Shown here: positions 12,274-25,398 of the stretch, one piece after another
Numbering within the stretch: position 1 is the first letter of the stretch
Layout of the letters: every line of letters starts with the position of its first letter
Assembly (NCBI GenBank): GCA_019188255.1
Contig: JAETXT010000004.1
Coordinates: 4,154,001 to 4,218,000, forward strand
DNA: 64,000 nt
Reading direction: 5' to 3'
Source of the DNA: Verticillium longisporum
Taxonomy: Eukaryota > Ascomycota > Sordariomycetes > Glomerellales > Plectosphaerellaceae
Made by a program: the position numbers and the translations under genes
Notes under the pieces: model-generated
What the model was told of the DNA's origin: nothing
The model's database searches: none
The model's input: only the letters and a program-made list of their open reading frames with translations

Positions 12274-15200
12274 ATGGTCATGCTGAACGGCCAAACCATG
12301 CGAGCGAGTCTTCAGGTTGCTCCCCTCAACCTCCACAAACCCAGGTCCGATTCCCTGCGCCATGGCCTGTCACAGTCGGAGCACTTCCACGAGAACGACC
12401 ACAATCCCTATGACCATTCCAACATGACACCGCCAGATACCCCCAACGGCTCCCACGAAGACCTCACCAACCAACCCTTGCCGCCACCCGTCTTCCACAA
12501 CTTCCTGAGGGCCTTCTACCCCTTTCACCCCAACTATTCCATCACCGACTCCAGCGTCACCTTGCCGCTCAACGAAGGCGACGTCATCTTGGTACATTCA
12601 ATACACACAAACGGCTGGGCGGATGGGACACTGCTTCTGTCGGGTGCAAGAGGATGGCTTCCCACAAACTACTGCGAGGCATATGACCCGGAAGAGATGG
12701 GTAACCTACTCAAGGCCTTGTTGAACTTCTGGGACCTTCTGCGAAGCACCTCGGTCAACGACAGCGAGATCTTTGGCAACCAGGAGTTTATGAAGGGCAT
12801 CATTGCCGGTGTGCGGTATCTACTGGTACGTCTTGTCTTGCGCTGTGCAGACCATGTTTGCGCCCACTGACGCGCCCCCCAATAGGAACGAACACACTGC
12901 CTGACCCGTGAGTCAGCCATCATCCAACGCCACGAGAGCCTCCGTAAGGGCCGCAAGTCTCTCCTGTCCGAGCTCTCCGCCCTCGTCAAGACGGCCAAGA
13001 GGCTACAAGAGGGGCAGCGCGGCCTGCTGTCGCCTTCTGAAGATGTCAACGACATCGTGGACGAGATGATTCTCAAGGCATTCAAGATTGTGACCAAAGG
13101 TGTTCGATTTCTTGATGTCTTTGAGGATGACAGGAGGTCAAGAGCACCCGCAGTCACCGTCATGGCTACAGTCATGGAGGAGTCGTACATTCCGCCAACG
13201 CCGCCGGCCGACTACACTCGATTCGAGGAACAGTCGAACGCGAGTGATGGCTCTTCCCGAGCAGGCAACCCGGCGCTCGCCGAAGACGTCATCGGCGCGC
13301 CCACATCTGCACCCACCAACAAGCGTTTATCAACTGTACGATCCTCTGCAACGCCAGCCTCGCACCGCATGTCGCAAAACGTCAACCGCATGTCCTCGGG
13401 CATCTCTCACCGGGTGTCGCTGGCTGGCCCTTCGCCATTGTCAAGGCCTCAACACCTTGTTTCGGAACGCCTCAACAAGAGCCACGACACGTTCTTGTCC
13501 CACCTGGGCTCCTTCATCGGTCGGCTGCACCTGCAGTCGCAATCGCGACCAGAGTTAGCATTTGCCATCAAGCTGTCTGCGACGTCTGGTGGAGAGCTGC
13601 TGACCGTCGTTGATGTTGTGTGCAGCCACAGTAGCATGAGCTCCGATGTGCTTCCTAGGGCTCGGGAAACCATGTTTGATAGGATACAGGAACTGGTGTC
13701 CGCCGCTGGTGACATTATCTACCACGCCGCCATGCAGGAAGAGGATGTCATCATGCCACAGGACAACGGAGTCTTGCTTATGGCAGCGACTGGCTGTGTC
13801 AAGGCTGCCGGCGAGTGCGTGGCCAAGTCAAAGTGGATGATTGAGCGGGTAGGCGATTTCGAGTACGAGTTTGAGGCCGGCGATTTGGGTATCGATCTCA
13901 GCGTCCTTGACGTCACGCACTATGAGCGCAGGCCCTCTGTTGCCCACTCGGTCGCCGAAACGACAACGTCCCAGGCTACGAGCGTGGCGGGATCCACAAA
14001 GACGGTCGAGTCGACGCGATCGGGCCCCTCTCGCCTGCCCATTGGCGCCGACAAGCCTCTTCCTGAGCTTCCACAGATCACGTCTCCGACCGTCGAGGAG
14101 TCTCACCACTCACCCGCGAGCTCACGACCTTCTTCATACGATGACAATGCCTCGAGTGCGGCATCTTCAGTCTCCTCGATCCGCCCCACTCTCCCTCCGC
14201 TGCCTCATCTCTCTTCAACGCTACTGTCTAACGACGAGTACGTTAGCCCTACGGACAGGCCGGCGCAGGAGTCGGACAATCACGCATCGTTCCGTTTGGA
14301 TTTCAAGGCTGGCTCCATTGCAGGAAGTAGCACATACATGAACCGTGATTCTGAGTCCAGTCTCCTCTCTCAGACCTCGACGCGGGCTACCACACCTGAC
14401 CATGGCCTGAGCCCAAGGAACCAGCCATCCATGTCCGATCTCAGCAACGCTGGCAGCTCCACGCAAGTTGAAGAGGTTGACGATGTTGAATCAAGACTCC
14501 TTGAAAAGACCTATGCCCACGAGCTCATGTTCAACAAGGAGGGCCAGGTCACTGGCGGCTCTCTTTCCGCCCTCGTTGAAAGGCTCACGGCCCACGAGTC
14601 CACGCCCGATGCCACCTTTGTCTCAACCTTCTACCTCACATTCCGTCTCTTCTGCCCTCCTGCCAAACTTGCCGAAGCGCTGATCGATCGCTTTGACTAC
14701 GTCGTTGACGCCCCTCATGTGGCTATGCCCGTCAGACTCCGGGTCTACAACGTCTTCAAGGGCTGGCTCGAAACACACTGGAGAGATGACACGGATCGAG
14801 AAGCGCTTGGTCTCATTCAACCCTTTGCCGAGCAAAAGCTGGCGGCTGCTCTACCCTCGGCAGGCCGCCGGCTGCTCGAGCTTGCGGAGCGAGTCTCCAG
14901 CGAGGGCTCTCTGGTGCCTCGCCACGTTTCGTCCATAGGCAAGACCAACACTTCGATCGCTCAATATGTTCCAGCCGACACGCCTCACCCTGCGCCGAAC
15001 TTCACCAAGAGCCAGCTGAACGCGCTGGTCAACTGGAAGAACGGCGGCAACTCGCCCAGCATCCTGGACTTTGACCCTCTCGAGGTGGCCCGCCAACTCA
15101 CCATTAAGCAGATGAACATCTTTTGCGCCATCCTCCCGGAAGAACTTCTCGCCTCGCAATGGATGAAGAACAGCGGCGTCGATGCGCCCAACGTAAAAGC

Positions 15201-15951
15201 CATGTCCGCCTTCTCCACCGACCTTTCCAACCTCGTTGCCGAGACAGTCCTTCAGTTCTCCGAAGTCAAGAAGAGGGCCACCGTTATCAAGCAGTGGATC
15301 AAGATTGCGCACCAGTGCTTGGAGCTGCACAATTACGACGGCCTCATGGCTATCATCTGCAGCCTCAACAGCAGCACCATCAGTCGCCTGCGCAAGACGT
15401 GGGGTATCGTGTCGGTCAAGCGTCGTGAGATGCTTCGTCACCTCCAGGCCATTGTCGAACCGTCCCAAAACAACAAGGTGCTTCGCACGCGACTGCACGA
15501 CCATGTCCCGCCATGCCTGCCATTCCTCGGCATGTACCTGACGGACCTTACTTTTGTCGACATTGGCAACCCAGCCACGAAGCAACTGCCAGGCCTCGGC
15601 GGCGACGGCCCCGAGGAGAACGGCGGAGGCCTGACTGTCGTCAACTTTGACAAGCACACGCGCACGGCCAAGATTATTGGCGACCTGCAGCGCTTCCAAA
15701 TCCCATATCGTCTCACCGAGGTGCCCGAGATGCAAGACTGGATGGCAGCACAGATCCTTCGTCTCCGAGAGAGCGACCAGGGTAACGTGCAGGTCACCTA
15801 TTACAGGAAGAGCCTGCTGCTGGAGCCTCGGGAACTGGCCGTCCGCACGCCAGTTGACGGGCAAGCCGCAAACAACAACGCACGCGGTGCTGACCTCTTC
15901 GGCTGGATGACGAGAGATCGCAGCGGGGCCAACACGCCGGCACCCGTTTGA
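12274..15951 (+). CDS. Cdc25-type Ras guanine nucleotide exchange factor (SH3 - RasGEF_N - RasGEF)
   Basis: Two exons, 12274-12825 and 12886-15951, are separated by a 60 bp phase-0 intron (GTACGT...AATAG) and give about 1205 residues. An SH3 domain lies at about residues 79-133 (AFYPFHP ... GWLPTNYCE). A Ser/Pro-rich linker runs to about 700. RasGEF_N starts near 715 (ETPD-like STPDATFVSTFYLTFR), and the catalytic RasGEF domain spans about 914-1168 (DPLEVARQLT, then NSSTISRLRKTW, PCLPFLGMYLTDL and VNFDKHTRTAKII). Such proteins load GTP on Ras at the plasma membrane and feed the cAMP/PKA pathway that controls growth, nutrient response and development. The ATG at 12274 is the first in frame; the frame is open somewhat further up without ATG, so an extra 5' exon is possible. 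SH3 plus RasGEF is the standard Cdc25 architecture. Confidence 0.93.
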
Positions 15952-18835
15952 TGAGACGCTCTTTATTGACTCGATTGTCGTGACAGGACGCGGCGCACGA
16001 CGGACTATTTGCCAACCACTTACACATTTTGTTCACTTTCACTTTTGATACCCAATTTTACCCCAACGTCGCTTATCATCATCACTTTGGAGCCGCCAAC
16101 TTCATGCCTAACGAATCTGATATCCCGTCGAGCGCTCCGCCATGACAGAGCTACCTGGAGTTTTGTCCTTCCATCTATTCGCCGTTGTTGGAGGCTCGGA
16201 GCGCCCCCACGACCGTCTGAACTATTGAAGCGTGCGACTAGTACTTCACCGTCGACTCTGATGGGACGAGACACCTTCACTCGCTGCAACATTGGATGCC
16301 CGCCTCTGCTTGGATCGGGCGGGGTGTGCGTCTTGTTTTTTTGTTTCTCTTTTTCTTCTTGTCTTGTTCCTCTTGGCGAACTTGGGTTACTGCATCACGC
16401 TTTTTTTGGTCGGGTAGAGGACCATAAAAGGTTGGGATCACGGGAACGGAGGCAGTTCACTTGGGGCTGCTATTGAGCAGTGTTGGAGAGAGATGGCGAG
16501 CGAGATGGAGAGAAGAGTGTGCGAAAACCCCACGGAGTCCTGGCGCGCCGGCTTGATTCGCATTTGTGTTGTGTATACCCATGTCGCTGTGTGTTCTTTT
16601 CGAGGGTCGCTTGTCTGGAACAGAGCAGGGGTTCGGGGGAACAGCCGCCTGTTTGTACATGGTGTACGGTATTTTGTAAAATGCTGCCTTGGGTCTCCTC
16701 GCGGAGCTGTAGTAGATACCTCAATGGATGCGGATCCTGACTTGACGCTCTGGATCTTGTGACGCGCTGCTGCAGATGTGACGATATTGAGCTGCCGATT
16801 GACCCATGTCAGGCTCAAAGGGGGCGACGGCGGCGAACGGAGATTGGAACAAACGCGAACCGTAGGAAGGGTCGTGTGTCGTTTGGCCTTGTCTCGTGTA
16901 TCGGGGCGACGTCGCAGCGCGGACGGAGATGCAGAAGGGGAGGGCAGGGGCAGGGGGGGGCGGGACGGACGACTTGCGTTCAGCGTCGGCGTGGTTCAGT
17001 GCTGCGCTGTTGACCTGGTTCTGGCAGATTGGCTATTCTTCTCTCTGGTTGAATTCGTTCCACTGATCGTAGCCACCCCCCTCCTCCTTGTATCGGTGCT
17101 GGGGGATTTGTGTGTGTAGGTAGCGAGGCAGGCAAGGCAGGTTGTAGGTACAAGTAGGTAGGATCAGGCATCGGGAGGGAAGGGTCGGATTGGCAGGTGG
17201 GTGGTGGGAGTTGCTACCTGATGGAGGGAGCGCAGGGCTATTCAACCGAAAGTGAGAGGACTTTGGGTGGTCATGTGTGGTGTGATTCGGAGAGGGTTCC
17301 TTTGCAATGGGGGGTGTGTATGTATGTTATGGTACCTACGGTAGGTAAGGTACGTTATGTATGGGCAGGTGTACGGATGGTGTCATGGGGGATGGCCGTG
17401 GTGGTGGGCGGCTTTTGATTATCCCCAGGTACCTATTGCCCGTGTGTGTGATGTGTTTGGGGCTGGTAGGGGTTGAGGGATTGTGGTAGGAATCGGACTG
17501 GCAGTGAGTGAGTGAGCGTGATGTGATGTCGACTGCAGTGAAGAACGCGAATGCGGGCGAGGGTGAGGGTGAGGCTGCGGATGAGCATCAGGGCGGCAGG
17601 AGAGAGGCTCAGTGGACGAGATGCACAGGCTGGGGCCCATCCGCTCGCTCCGCTGCCTCGGGGGGAAATGTATGCTGACGTCTGTCATGGCCGACCTACC
17701 GTGTGCACCTACCTTCCCCAAGTAGGTAGCTGAGGCAGGGAAGGCAAGGCAGCTGCACTGTCAAATGCACGACACAGGCCCAGGACGGGAGGCAAAGTGA
17801 TGGGGTGCATCGTGTTTCAAGCGGTCGGATTCTGTTATCAGGTCATGGTACTGGCAAGCAATGGCAGACAATGCAGACAATGCAGGCACTGGCATGCCAC
17901 CCAGCTCGACCCTCAGCTCGGTAGTCCGCAGGCGCCTCGAGGTAACGACACGTGCGTATGGACAGACGCAGCAACACCACGAGTCCATCCGTACGACCGT
18001 TGAGGGGCGCCGCGCCCTCGTGTGTGCCGACGATAGTCGAGAAGGGAGCGCCTTGCGGCTGGCTATCAAGCTGGGCCGTGTAACGAGCATGGTCCCGGGC
18101 GCCAGGTAAGGTGACTCTGACCCAGCAACGGCTGAACGGGTCTGTCCCTGAAGCTACCGACTTGGGCATTCTCTTGGTAGTTGGGTGCGGGGCCCATGCT
18201 GTGCTTCCACCTTGCACGGGCTGGCGGGGGAAAACGCGAAGATGGCGATTACGAGAAATGGGGTTGTTGGCGCGTTCGGGCTGGGGGTGGTTATGGCCAT
18301 GGTGGTGTTCGCAGGAAACGTTACATGCCCCCCTCTGGCTGTGGAGGATGGAGATATCGCAGGGTTTTGGGAGGGGGGAGGGGGAGGTACCTTGGGGTGG
18401 GTAGGCTCATTTCTCCGCATCAGCAAATGCTTCTTTCTGTCTGGAGGCGAGGCATCGTGAGCACTGCATTGATGTAATCCGCGAGATGTTGAGGCTTGCC
18501 TGGAGTATGTGAGGACCAGCACCGTGCTTCGATGGACCATTTCAGTCCCATCACCGGATGCAGCCAGCTCTCTTACAACATGATGGTAGTTGATGGTCAC
18601 TACTGAGGTACCTATCTTGATAAAGTCTTGGTTCCCCCATCAGACGAAACCTCACGAGACCTCCACAGGTCGTGTGGAGAAAGAAGCCTTGTCTAGAACC
18701 AATGGCAGGCCTTCCGGGTAGGTAGCATAGCGATCTGAAATCGAGCAGCCAATCACGGGCCTTGAGGTCGGACCTTTCATCTCTTGCGCTCCATGTCCTT
18801 ATCTGTTTCTCCGCATTGTTTCCTGCCCACCTTTG

Positions 18836-18877
18836 CGTACCTAGGTACCTTACCTACCTACCTTACCTAGGTACCGA
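18836..18877. repeat. TACCTAGGTA-type palindromic repeat cluster
   Basis: Alternating GGTACC, TACCTACC and CCTAGGTACC units form a short low-complexity cluster made of overlapping palindromes. The same kind of cluster appears at 17318-17360, 52634-52684, 53468-53512 and 63684-63720, always between genes. Confidence 0.7.
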
Positions 18878-19128
18878 CTGATGGACGGATGGAGTGAGCT
18901 TCTGTCCTCACGCTACACTCCTTCCTCACAGCACCACGACATGTCTCGTTCCTTCACCCGCCATTGCCCCAGTCCACAGCTCCATCTTCTCCAGTCTTCT
19001 CCAGCCGTTTCACCGGGCATGCGCCTGCCGTTGCGTGTTCAGCCCGTTGGGGAGAAACCAGGGGCGCGGCGGGCAGCCGTGGCGCTGACTTGTGTCCCCG
19101 TCGCCATGTCGCGTGCCGTCTCGCGCGT

Positions 19129-19168
19129 GTCTGTCTGTCGGTCTGTCTGTCTGTCGGCCTGTCGGCCT
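19129..19168. repeat. (TGTC)n-like microsatellite
   Basis: About 40 bp of imperfect CTGT/CTGTCGGC repeats in the intergenic stretch before the transporter gene. Confidence 0.8.
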
Positions 19169-19270
19169 ATCGGCCTATCTGCCCAGTGGGTGGGTGGGTG
19201 TTACGGCCCATGGTTGCTGCGTCGGACACTTTGATGATATGTTCCATCGAGATACGCCGCCGCGACTCGG

Positions 19271-19320
19271 CTGCGGCTCCTGCTCCTGCTCCTGCTGCTG
19301 ATGCTGATGCTACTGCTGCG
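19271..19320. repeat. imperfect CTG/CTGCTC repeat
   Basis: About 50 bp of CTCCTG then CTGATG/CTACTG triplet-like repeats, noncoding by position. Confidence 0.7.
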
Positions 19321-20190
19321 AAATGGGATCGTCGGTCGTTCGTCTTATCATTGCATCCCGATTGTGATTGACAGGATACCCTCGAGTCCACCGTTATCAC
19401 TGCGTGTGGACTCTGGCAATCAGTCCATGCCCACAGGGCTGGGGTCTCACTTGATGTCGTCTGTTGGACAAGCGAGCATTCCTCCTGATACGATGCCCCA
19501 GGCAACGAACGATGTCAAGCTGTTTAGAGGAGGCAGAGGCAGCACACCATCCAGGCAGTCTACTCTTGACGTAGTACATGGTAGTAGTCCCAGTGTCACG
19601 TCGAGCACAGCACACGCGAGACAACTCGAGGTGGGGGCAGGAAGGTTGACTGGAACAGGGGTCCTTCCCCGCTGTCACGTAGCTTCCGTCCGGGCTGCGA
19701 CTCAAGCTCTTGCCCTGGCTCCTCGCCTGGCTTGCACCTAGCCCGGGCCCGACACATGCACCTCGACGTTGGGGCCAGGCCAGGTGCAGAGCAAGAAAGA
19801 CCAGGCCGCCAGAAAAATCCAATCGACCGAAGCAACTGCTACCTTGCCGTGCGCGCGCCCGCGTGCGTGTGTCTTCGGTCGTTCCTTCCCCACGACGATC
19901 TTTGTCGTTTCCTCTCCTCTCCTCACCTCCTCACCTTCCTTCTCCTGCTGCTGCTTGCTGCTCCTCCCCAACCCGAACCTTCTCCGCATTCAGGGTGCAG
20001 CTGGTTCTTTTAATACCTTGCCTCCTCCTCCTCGTCGTCTTCCCATTCCGACCCTGCCCCATCTTCATCACGACAGTAAAACCAAAACCACCAACAGCCA
20101 GGTCTACGGTACGCGGCTCTCGGTCTCCTCTGATCTTGGTCTGAATCTGGATCGACGCTCGCTTTGCCCGATCACTCTTCAACTTGACCC

Positions 20191-20221
20191 GACTCTCTCT
20201 CTCTCTCTCTCTGTCTCTCTC
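20191..20221. repeat. (CT)n tract in transporter leader
   Basis: About 30 bp of almost pure CT repeat lie 170 bp upstream of the UNC93-like start codon, within a C/T-rich leader. Confidence 0.8.
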
Positions 20222-20392
20222 ACGCAAACACCCTGCACTGCAGCTTCAGCTTGGGTACGGCACTCATCTAGCCAACCACCCAATTCCCCCAGCCTGAGCC
20301 TGAACCAACCGAGTTCAGTGCCGGACGCCACCGCGCGCAGTACCACCCCAGATCCCCAGTTGGGAAATATCTCGGTGCGACGCCTCACCACC

Positions 20393-22043
20393 ATGGCCGA
20401 CACCCACAACACCCCCGCCACGGCGGTCCCCGCCGCCGCTGCCGACAACCATGTTCACGGCGACACGGCCGCCTCGGTCGCCGATTCCGCGAGCTTCCCC
20501 GCTCAGTCGATCCCCCGTCCTGCCGGTTGGATCTACAAGGGCTGGCGCATGTTTGGCCGTGAGTACTGGTACGCCTCGCCGCGCATCCAGCTCTTCATGG
20601 TCTCCTTTGTCTGCTTCCTCTGCCCCGGCATGTTCAACGCCCTCAGCGGTCTCGGCGGCGGGGCCAGGTCAACCCCAAGGCCGCCAACGACGCCAACACG
20701 GCCCTCTACAGCACCTTCGCCGTCGTCGGCTTCTTCGCCGGCTCCTTCGCCAACCGTCTCGGCCTGCGCATCACCCTCTCTCTCGGTGGCATCGGCTACT
20801 GCATCTACGCTGCCAGCTTCCTCTCGTACAGCCACACCCAGAACCACGGCTTCGTCGTCTTTGCTGGCGCCTTCCTCGGTGTTTGCGCCGGTCTGCTGTG
20901 GGCCGCCCAGGGCGCCATCATGATGTCCTACCCGCCTGAGAACGAGAAGGGCCGCTACATCTCCTGGTTCTGGATGATCTTCAACCTCGGCGCTGTCATT
21001 GGCTCGCTCATCCCTCTGGCCGACAACATCAACAGCCGCAGCGGCCAGGTCAACGACGGTACCTACGCCGCCTTTATCATCCTCATGTTCCTCGGCGCCG
21101 TCATTGCCCTGTTCCTCGTTGATGCCGGCAAGGTTCAGCGTGAGGATGGCTCCAAGGTGATCATGATGAAGAACCCCTCGTGGAAGTCGGAGCTTCTCGG
21201 TCTGTGGGAGGGCATCCGCGACCAGCTCTGGATCCTGCTGCTGTTCCCTCTGTTTTTCACGTCCAACGTCTTCTACACCTACCAGAACAACGGCATGAAC
21301 CTCATGCACTTCAACATTCGCACCCGCGCCCTCAACAGTCTGCTCTACTGGCTCGCGCAGATCATCGGTGCCCTCGTCATGGGCTACGGTCTGGATTTTC
21401 CCGGCGTGCGTCGCTCGTGGCGCGCCCGCGGCTCCTACATTGTCCTCATTGTTCTGACCATGGTCATCTGGGGCGGCGGCTGGGCCTGGCAGAGCAAGCA
21501 GCTTCCTCGCGAGGAGGCCAAGGGCGACATTGACTGGACCGACGGCGGTGAGCGCTACATCGGTCCCATGTTCCTGTACTTCTTCTACGGCTTCTTCGAT
21601 GCCGCCTGGCAGACATCCATCTACTGGTACGTGGCCCCATGGAAACGACCCGATGCCATCAGTGACTGACTCTCTTCTAGGTACATGGGTTCTCTCTCCA
21701 ACTCGTCTCGCAAGGCTGCCAACCTCGCTGGCTTCTACAAGGTATGCAATCGTTCGACCCCCTGCTTCGCCCGACACTCAGCTAACCTCACCAGGGTATC
21801 CAATCTGCCGGTGCCGCCGTCTTCTGGCGCCTCGACGGTCTCGAGACGCCCTACGACACCATCTTCGGCGCCACCTGGGGTATGCTCGGTGCTGCCCTTC
21901 TCATTGCCGCTCCCGTCATCTGGATGCGCATCAAGGACACGACCGATGTCGAGGAGGATCTCCGTGGCACCGACGAGACTGTTGAGGATGTCATCGCCCC
22001 CGGCAAGCTGGCTGAGGAGGAGAAGCGTGCTGCTGTCGTGTAG
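20393..22043 (+). CDS. UNC93-like (DUF895) major facilitator family membrane protein, one apparent frameshift
   Basis: Three exons, 20393-21626, 21681-21741 and 21795-22043, are joined by introns of 54 bp (GTACGT...TCTAG) and 53 bp (GTATGC...CCAG). With one base added at the GGGG run 20660-20663 the total is 1545 nt, or 514 residues. A Thr/Ala-rich tail is followed by about 11 hydrophobic segments, for example QLFMVSFVCFLCPGMFNALS, STFAVVGFFAG and LWILLLFPLFF. Loop motifs are typical of fungal UNC93/DUF895 proteins: PENEKGRYISWFW, NVFYTYQNNGMN and SSRKAANLAGFYKGIQSAG. The fungal family is of unknown transport specificity; it lies in the MFS fold. The ATG at 20393 has an ACCACC context. Without the frame correction the protein would stop at 20923, so the break is either a base-calling error or an inactivating mutation. 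The gene is convergent with the DUF1992 gene, with stops 226 bp apart. Confidence 0.88.
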
Positions 22044-22269
22044 AGCTGCACCCAGGATTGATTGAATAGGTGGTCCGTCACGAGTCGAGAGATGGCGATG
22101 ACGGCCATACAACGTGTGTCATGTATTTAGTCGCAACTTTCCTACGGGAAATGTCATGATTTGATTCAGTGCGATTGAAGGGCATGTGACATGCTCTCTC
22201 GAACCCCCGTGGTACGGGTATAGTGTTACGCTTTGTACTCTGACAGCCCCAACAGCCGCAGCATCGTCC

Positions 22270-23858
22270 CTAAGCCTTCTTGGCTCCCCAAATGTCCCTC
22301 CACATCTCTTTGAACCCGTATTTCGGGGCCTGGTTATCGTAGACCCTCGCGTGGCCCTCGCCGCCAAGCTGTGCAAACATGCTCGGCGGCCGTGCCGCGC
22401 CTTGGCCCTCGGCAAGCAGCGACCTCGCCGGCCTAAGCCCCCGATCTCGAATCATGTCCGGCAGCAGCGGCGCGACGTCGGCGTAGCAGGCCTTGAGCTC
22501 GCGTTCCAGCGAGTAGTAGGGCTTCTTCGCCAGCTCCGGCGCCATGAGGTTGTAGGACCGCGTCAGGCTGTTCAGCGTTTCCACCGACAGCGTCAAATAC
22601 GACCGCTCGGCCGCCTCCCACGCTGGATCGCGGAAGATGGGACCGACGTCCTCCGCCGAAAGTGCCACGGGCGCTGCCCCTTCTATCGCCACTGCATCCT
22701 CGTCCTTGCGCCGCCGCGGGTTGAACCTCTCCTCCGCAGCGGCAAACCCCTCGGCCCGTGCCGCCTGCGCCGTGACATCGCCCCCGGACGCCGCGATCAT
22801 GCGCGCCGCGTGCCGCGCCCAGTCGCCGCGCAGGCGGGCGCGAAAGGCGGCGACCTCACGCACGACCTCCTGCTGCTTCTCGATCCACGGCGGCACGATG
22901 CCCTGCCGCTGGATCATGCGGTCCATGAGGTCCTGCGTCGTGTCGACAAAGGGATTCCGCGTCGCCGCCTCGCCGCGCACGCCGGCGCCGCGCGCGATGC
23001 CCCGAAACTGGCCCCCGCGCCCATGGCCTCCTCGATGCGCCGGTTCGCCAGCGCCGCGAGCCCCGAGACGGTCGCCGGCACGGCACGCGCCACGGGCTCG
23101 AAACGCCGCCGCATCTCCTCGCGGAACGCCTCGCGCTCTTCCTCCGACGCAGCTGCTGCCGGCCCTGCCGACCCGGAAGAGGTGCCACCGCCACCGCCGC
23201 CGCTGCGCGTCTTCAGGTCGATGTACGCACCCGCCATCTCCCGCGCGTGGGCCGCCCGCACAGACGCCTTGACCGGCGCCCGCCGCCGCGGCAGCGCCAC
23301 GGGCTGCGGGATGCGGTACGTGCCCCGCGCGCCCACGGGCAGCGGCCTGTGCGCGTCGTCGAGCATGCGCAGCACGGCGTCGTGCGGCGTCTCGGTGCCT
23401 GTCCAGGGCGTCGCCGCCGACGCCGCTGCCGACGCGGCGGGCACGGGGCCCTCGCGCGCCGTGAGGCCCGCCTCGGCAAAGGCGGCGGTGTGGGCGTCCT
23501 GGAACGGGCCGGCCAGAACGTTTTCAAAGAGGCGGTCCTTGAGGGCCGGGGAGAAGCCTGCTTCCGTGGCGACGGCGCGGAAGCCGGCTGTGCTGCCTGT
23601 CAGGGCTTCTTCAGTCGCTTGCTCGAGGCGGCGGGAGAGGGCGCCTTGGAGGGTGTCTTCGGTTGGAGGGTCATCTTGGGGTGCGGCGGCGGGGGCATCG
23701 TTGCTTGGCTTTTCGGAGGCGGTGGCGGACAGGTCTTCACTTGGCTCGTGTTGGGAGGCAGAGGAGAGGAGGCGGAGGGGAGGGCTGCGGGTGGGGAGCG
23801 ATCGCGGCCTGAGCCGGCGGATGCACAGTGAGCATGGTCTAGGAAGGTTCGTAGGCAT
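22270..23858 (-). CDS. mitochondrial DUF1992 / DNAJC28-like protein, one apparent frameshift
   Basis: The gene reads from ATG 23858 down to a TAG at 22270-22272. Adding one base in the CCCCC run at 23012-23016 gives 529 residues in one exon. The first about 35 residues are Arg/Ser/Leu-rich without acid, a mitochondrial presequence pattern. The conserved DUF1992 core sits at about residues 275-350: IEEAM, the segment RNPFVDTTQDLMDRMIQRQG, then VPPWIEKQQEV and the Arg-rich helix FRARLRGDWARH. The C-terminal part (SYNLMAPELAKKPYYSLERE, PKYGFKEMWRDIWG) is also as in fungal members. The family is related to DNAJC28 but here has no J domain. Its molecular role is not established; a mitochondrial chaperone-related role is inference. 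Ala/Pro-rich linkers of very high GC separate the conserved blocks. Confidence 0.85.
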
Positions 23859-25398
23859 GGCGTCTTGTGTCGTGTCTCTCTATCGGGGGTGAGGACGACA
23901 TGTCGTGGAGGGTTGTCGACTTTTGGATGATGTCAACGATGCAAGGTGGAGGGAGGGAAAGTTTAGACGTGAGGTCCAAGTGGCGGAACTCTTATCAGCA
24001 GTCTGATAAGAGGTGTCTCTCCGAATACGAGATGAACCCCTGAAATCATATCTTAACATCCCCCAGAGTCTGAGGAACGACCTTCAAGCTTGCCCAGAAA
24101 ATGAGGTGCTTTCCTTGATGGCTGCCCTTTCTGATCATATCATTCAAAAATCAGGCGTACCCTTGGCGCGACGAACCTGCTTGGCATCTCGCGCCTGTTG
24201 CCCGGATTACAGCATAATGCGTCATGGTGGTAGGTTCAAGGTGCATGAAATGTCCCCTCAAGTTTGCCCCTGTCTCCAGGCAACCCCAGCTGCGGACAGT
24301 GCAGGCCATATTGTGCTTGCTTCCGTCTCTGTGGAGGGCCTGGCAGCAGAAGCCGCCACCTCCAAATCCCACGCGGTGCTGGTTTTCCCAATGAACCAGC
24401 AAATCTCCCGGAGCAGGGCCTTCTTTCTCCGCGGCATGATGTATGAGACCCAGACGATGATGCCGTGCTCGTTGGGCTCTCGATCACACTTGGCGGTGAC
24501 GGACCGGATATTGGGCCAACTGCGGCAAGTGGAGTGATGCTCCAACCGGCATAACGAACGCAGCCTACGACTCCAAGCTGAGCGGCCCCGTCAGACCACT
24601 CAACTCCAGCTCTGATTCGCCTCCTAGGAGTCTCCTTCTCAGAGTCGCGAGGGGGCGAGGCCAGGAGAGGCCCAGCTTGGTCGTATTGTTTGCTGAGATT
24701 GGCCTATAAGGCGACTTGCGCGGCTCGGAATACAGTGACGTCCTTGACTGGAGCTGGGTGAGTTGTCACTACGAGACTTGAGTGTCAGACTCTCGGTGCG
24801 TCTATCAGGAAGGGATGCTGACCATGAAGTACGTCCCATGACGGAGGTTTCTTCCAAACATGGCGGCCGGGCGCACTCGAGCGAATAAAAGACGACACGA
24901 TCCGCCGGAAGGTCGGCCGCGGTCTGGGCACAGGGATTTGACAGAGGCCTCTATGGGAGTGGACTTGCCGAGGACAGAGGGAGAAGCTCAACGGCACTTG
25001 AATACAATTACTAGAACAGTGTTCGACAGCCACGTGTAGACCTTGGGCTGAGCAACTAGCCGAATGATCACAAGTAATCGGACCACAACAGCCCCGCGTC
25101 CCCTCTACCGACAGTCAGAAGCACACCAGCTGTCTTGATCACTCAGACTAACGCCCCCACAACCTGGGACCTAAAGGTATGGCCCTTTCAACCGATTACA
25201 TGACTTCGCCGGGGGTTGATCAAAGCGTTTTGGATGCCAGATGACTCAAACCTCACCGCGGAATCGGCAAGATCAATCGTGAAGCATGGCAGTACCACCA
25301 GTCACAAGGCTACCGAACGGGAAACGAGAAGAAGTAGAAGCGAGATTATCAACCTAAGCTGCTTTGTTCTTGCCCCTGGGTGGTGTCATCGGAGAAAT
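23859..25398. other. intergenic, start of accessory-looking region
   Basis: Nothing is firmly supported. The opposed frames at 24013-24537 (+) and 24258-24545 (-) are 95-174 residues without recognisable motif. GC content falls compared with the genes to the left. Confidence 0.4.

Larger units (their letters stand above)
15952..20392. other. 4.4 kb intergenic stretch rich in TACC/GGTA motifs; leader of the UNC93-like gene
   Basis: It holds the 3' end of the RasGEF transcript and, at its right side, the C/T-rich leader of the transporter gene starting at 20393. No gene is supported. It contains many GGTA/TACC blocks (17100-17170, 17318-17360, 17690-17730, 18600-18620, 18838-18877), listed separately, and several microsatellites. 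Confidence 0.5.

Noticed and set aside
12274..15951. Possibility that the two parts of the RasGEF are separate genes
   Set aside because: A 60 bp intron with canonical ends joins them in phase, and SH3 plus RasGEF is the normal Cdc25 layout.
20393..22043. An intron to explain the frame change in the UNC93-like gene
   Set aside because: The conserved protein is continuous across the site with only one base missing, so there is no room for an intron.
22186..23892. 568-residue plus-strand frame opposite the DUF1992 gene
   Set aside because: Exact antisense of the conserved gene; Arg/Pro/Ala-rich text with no domain.
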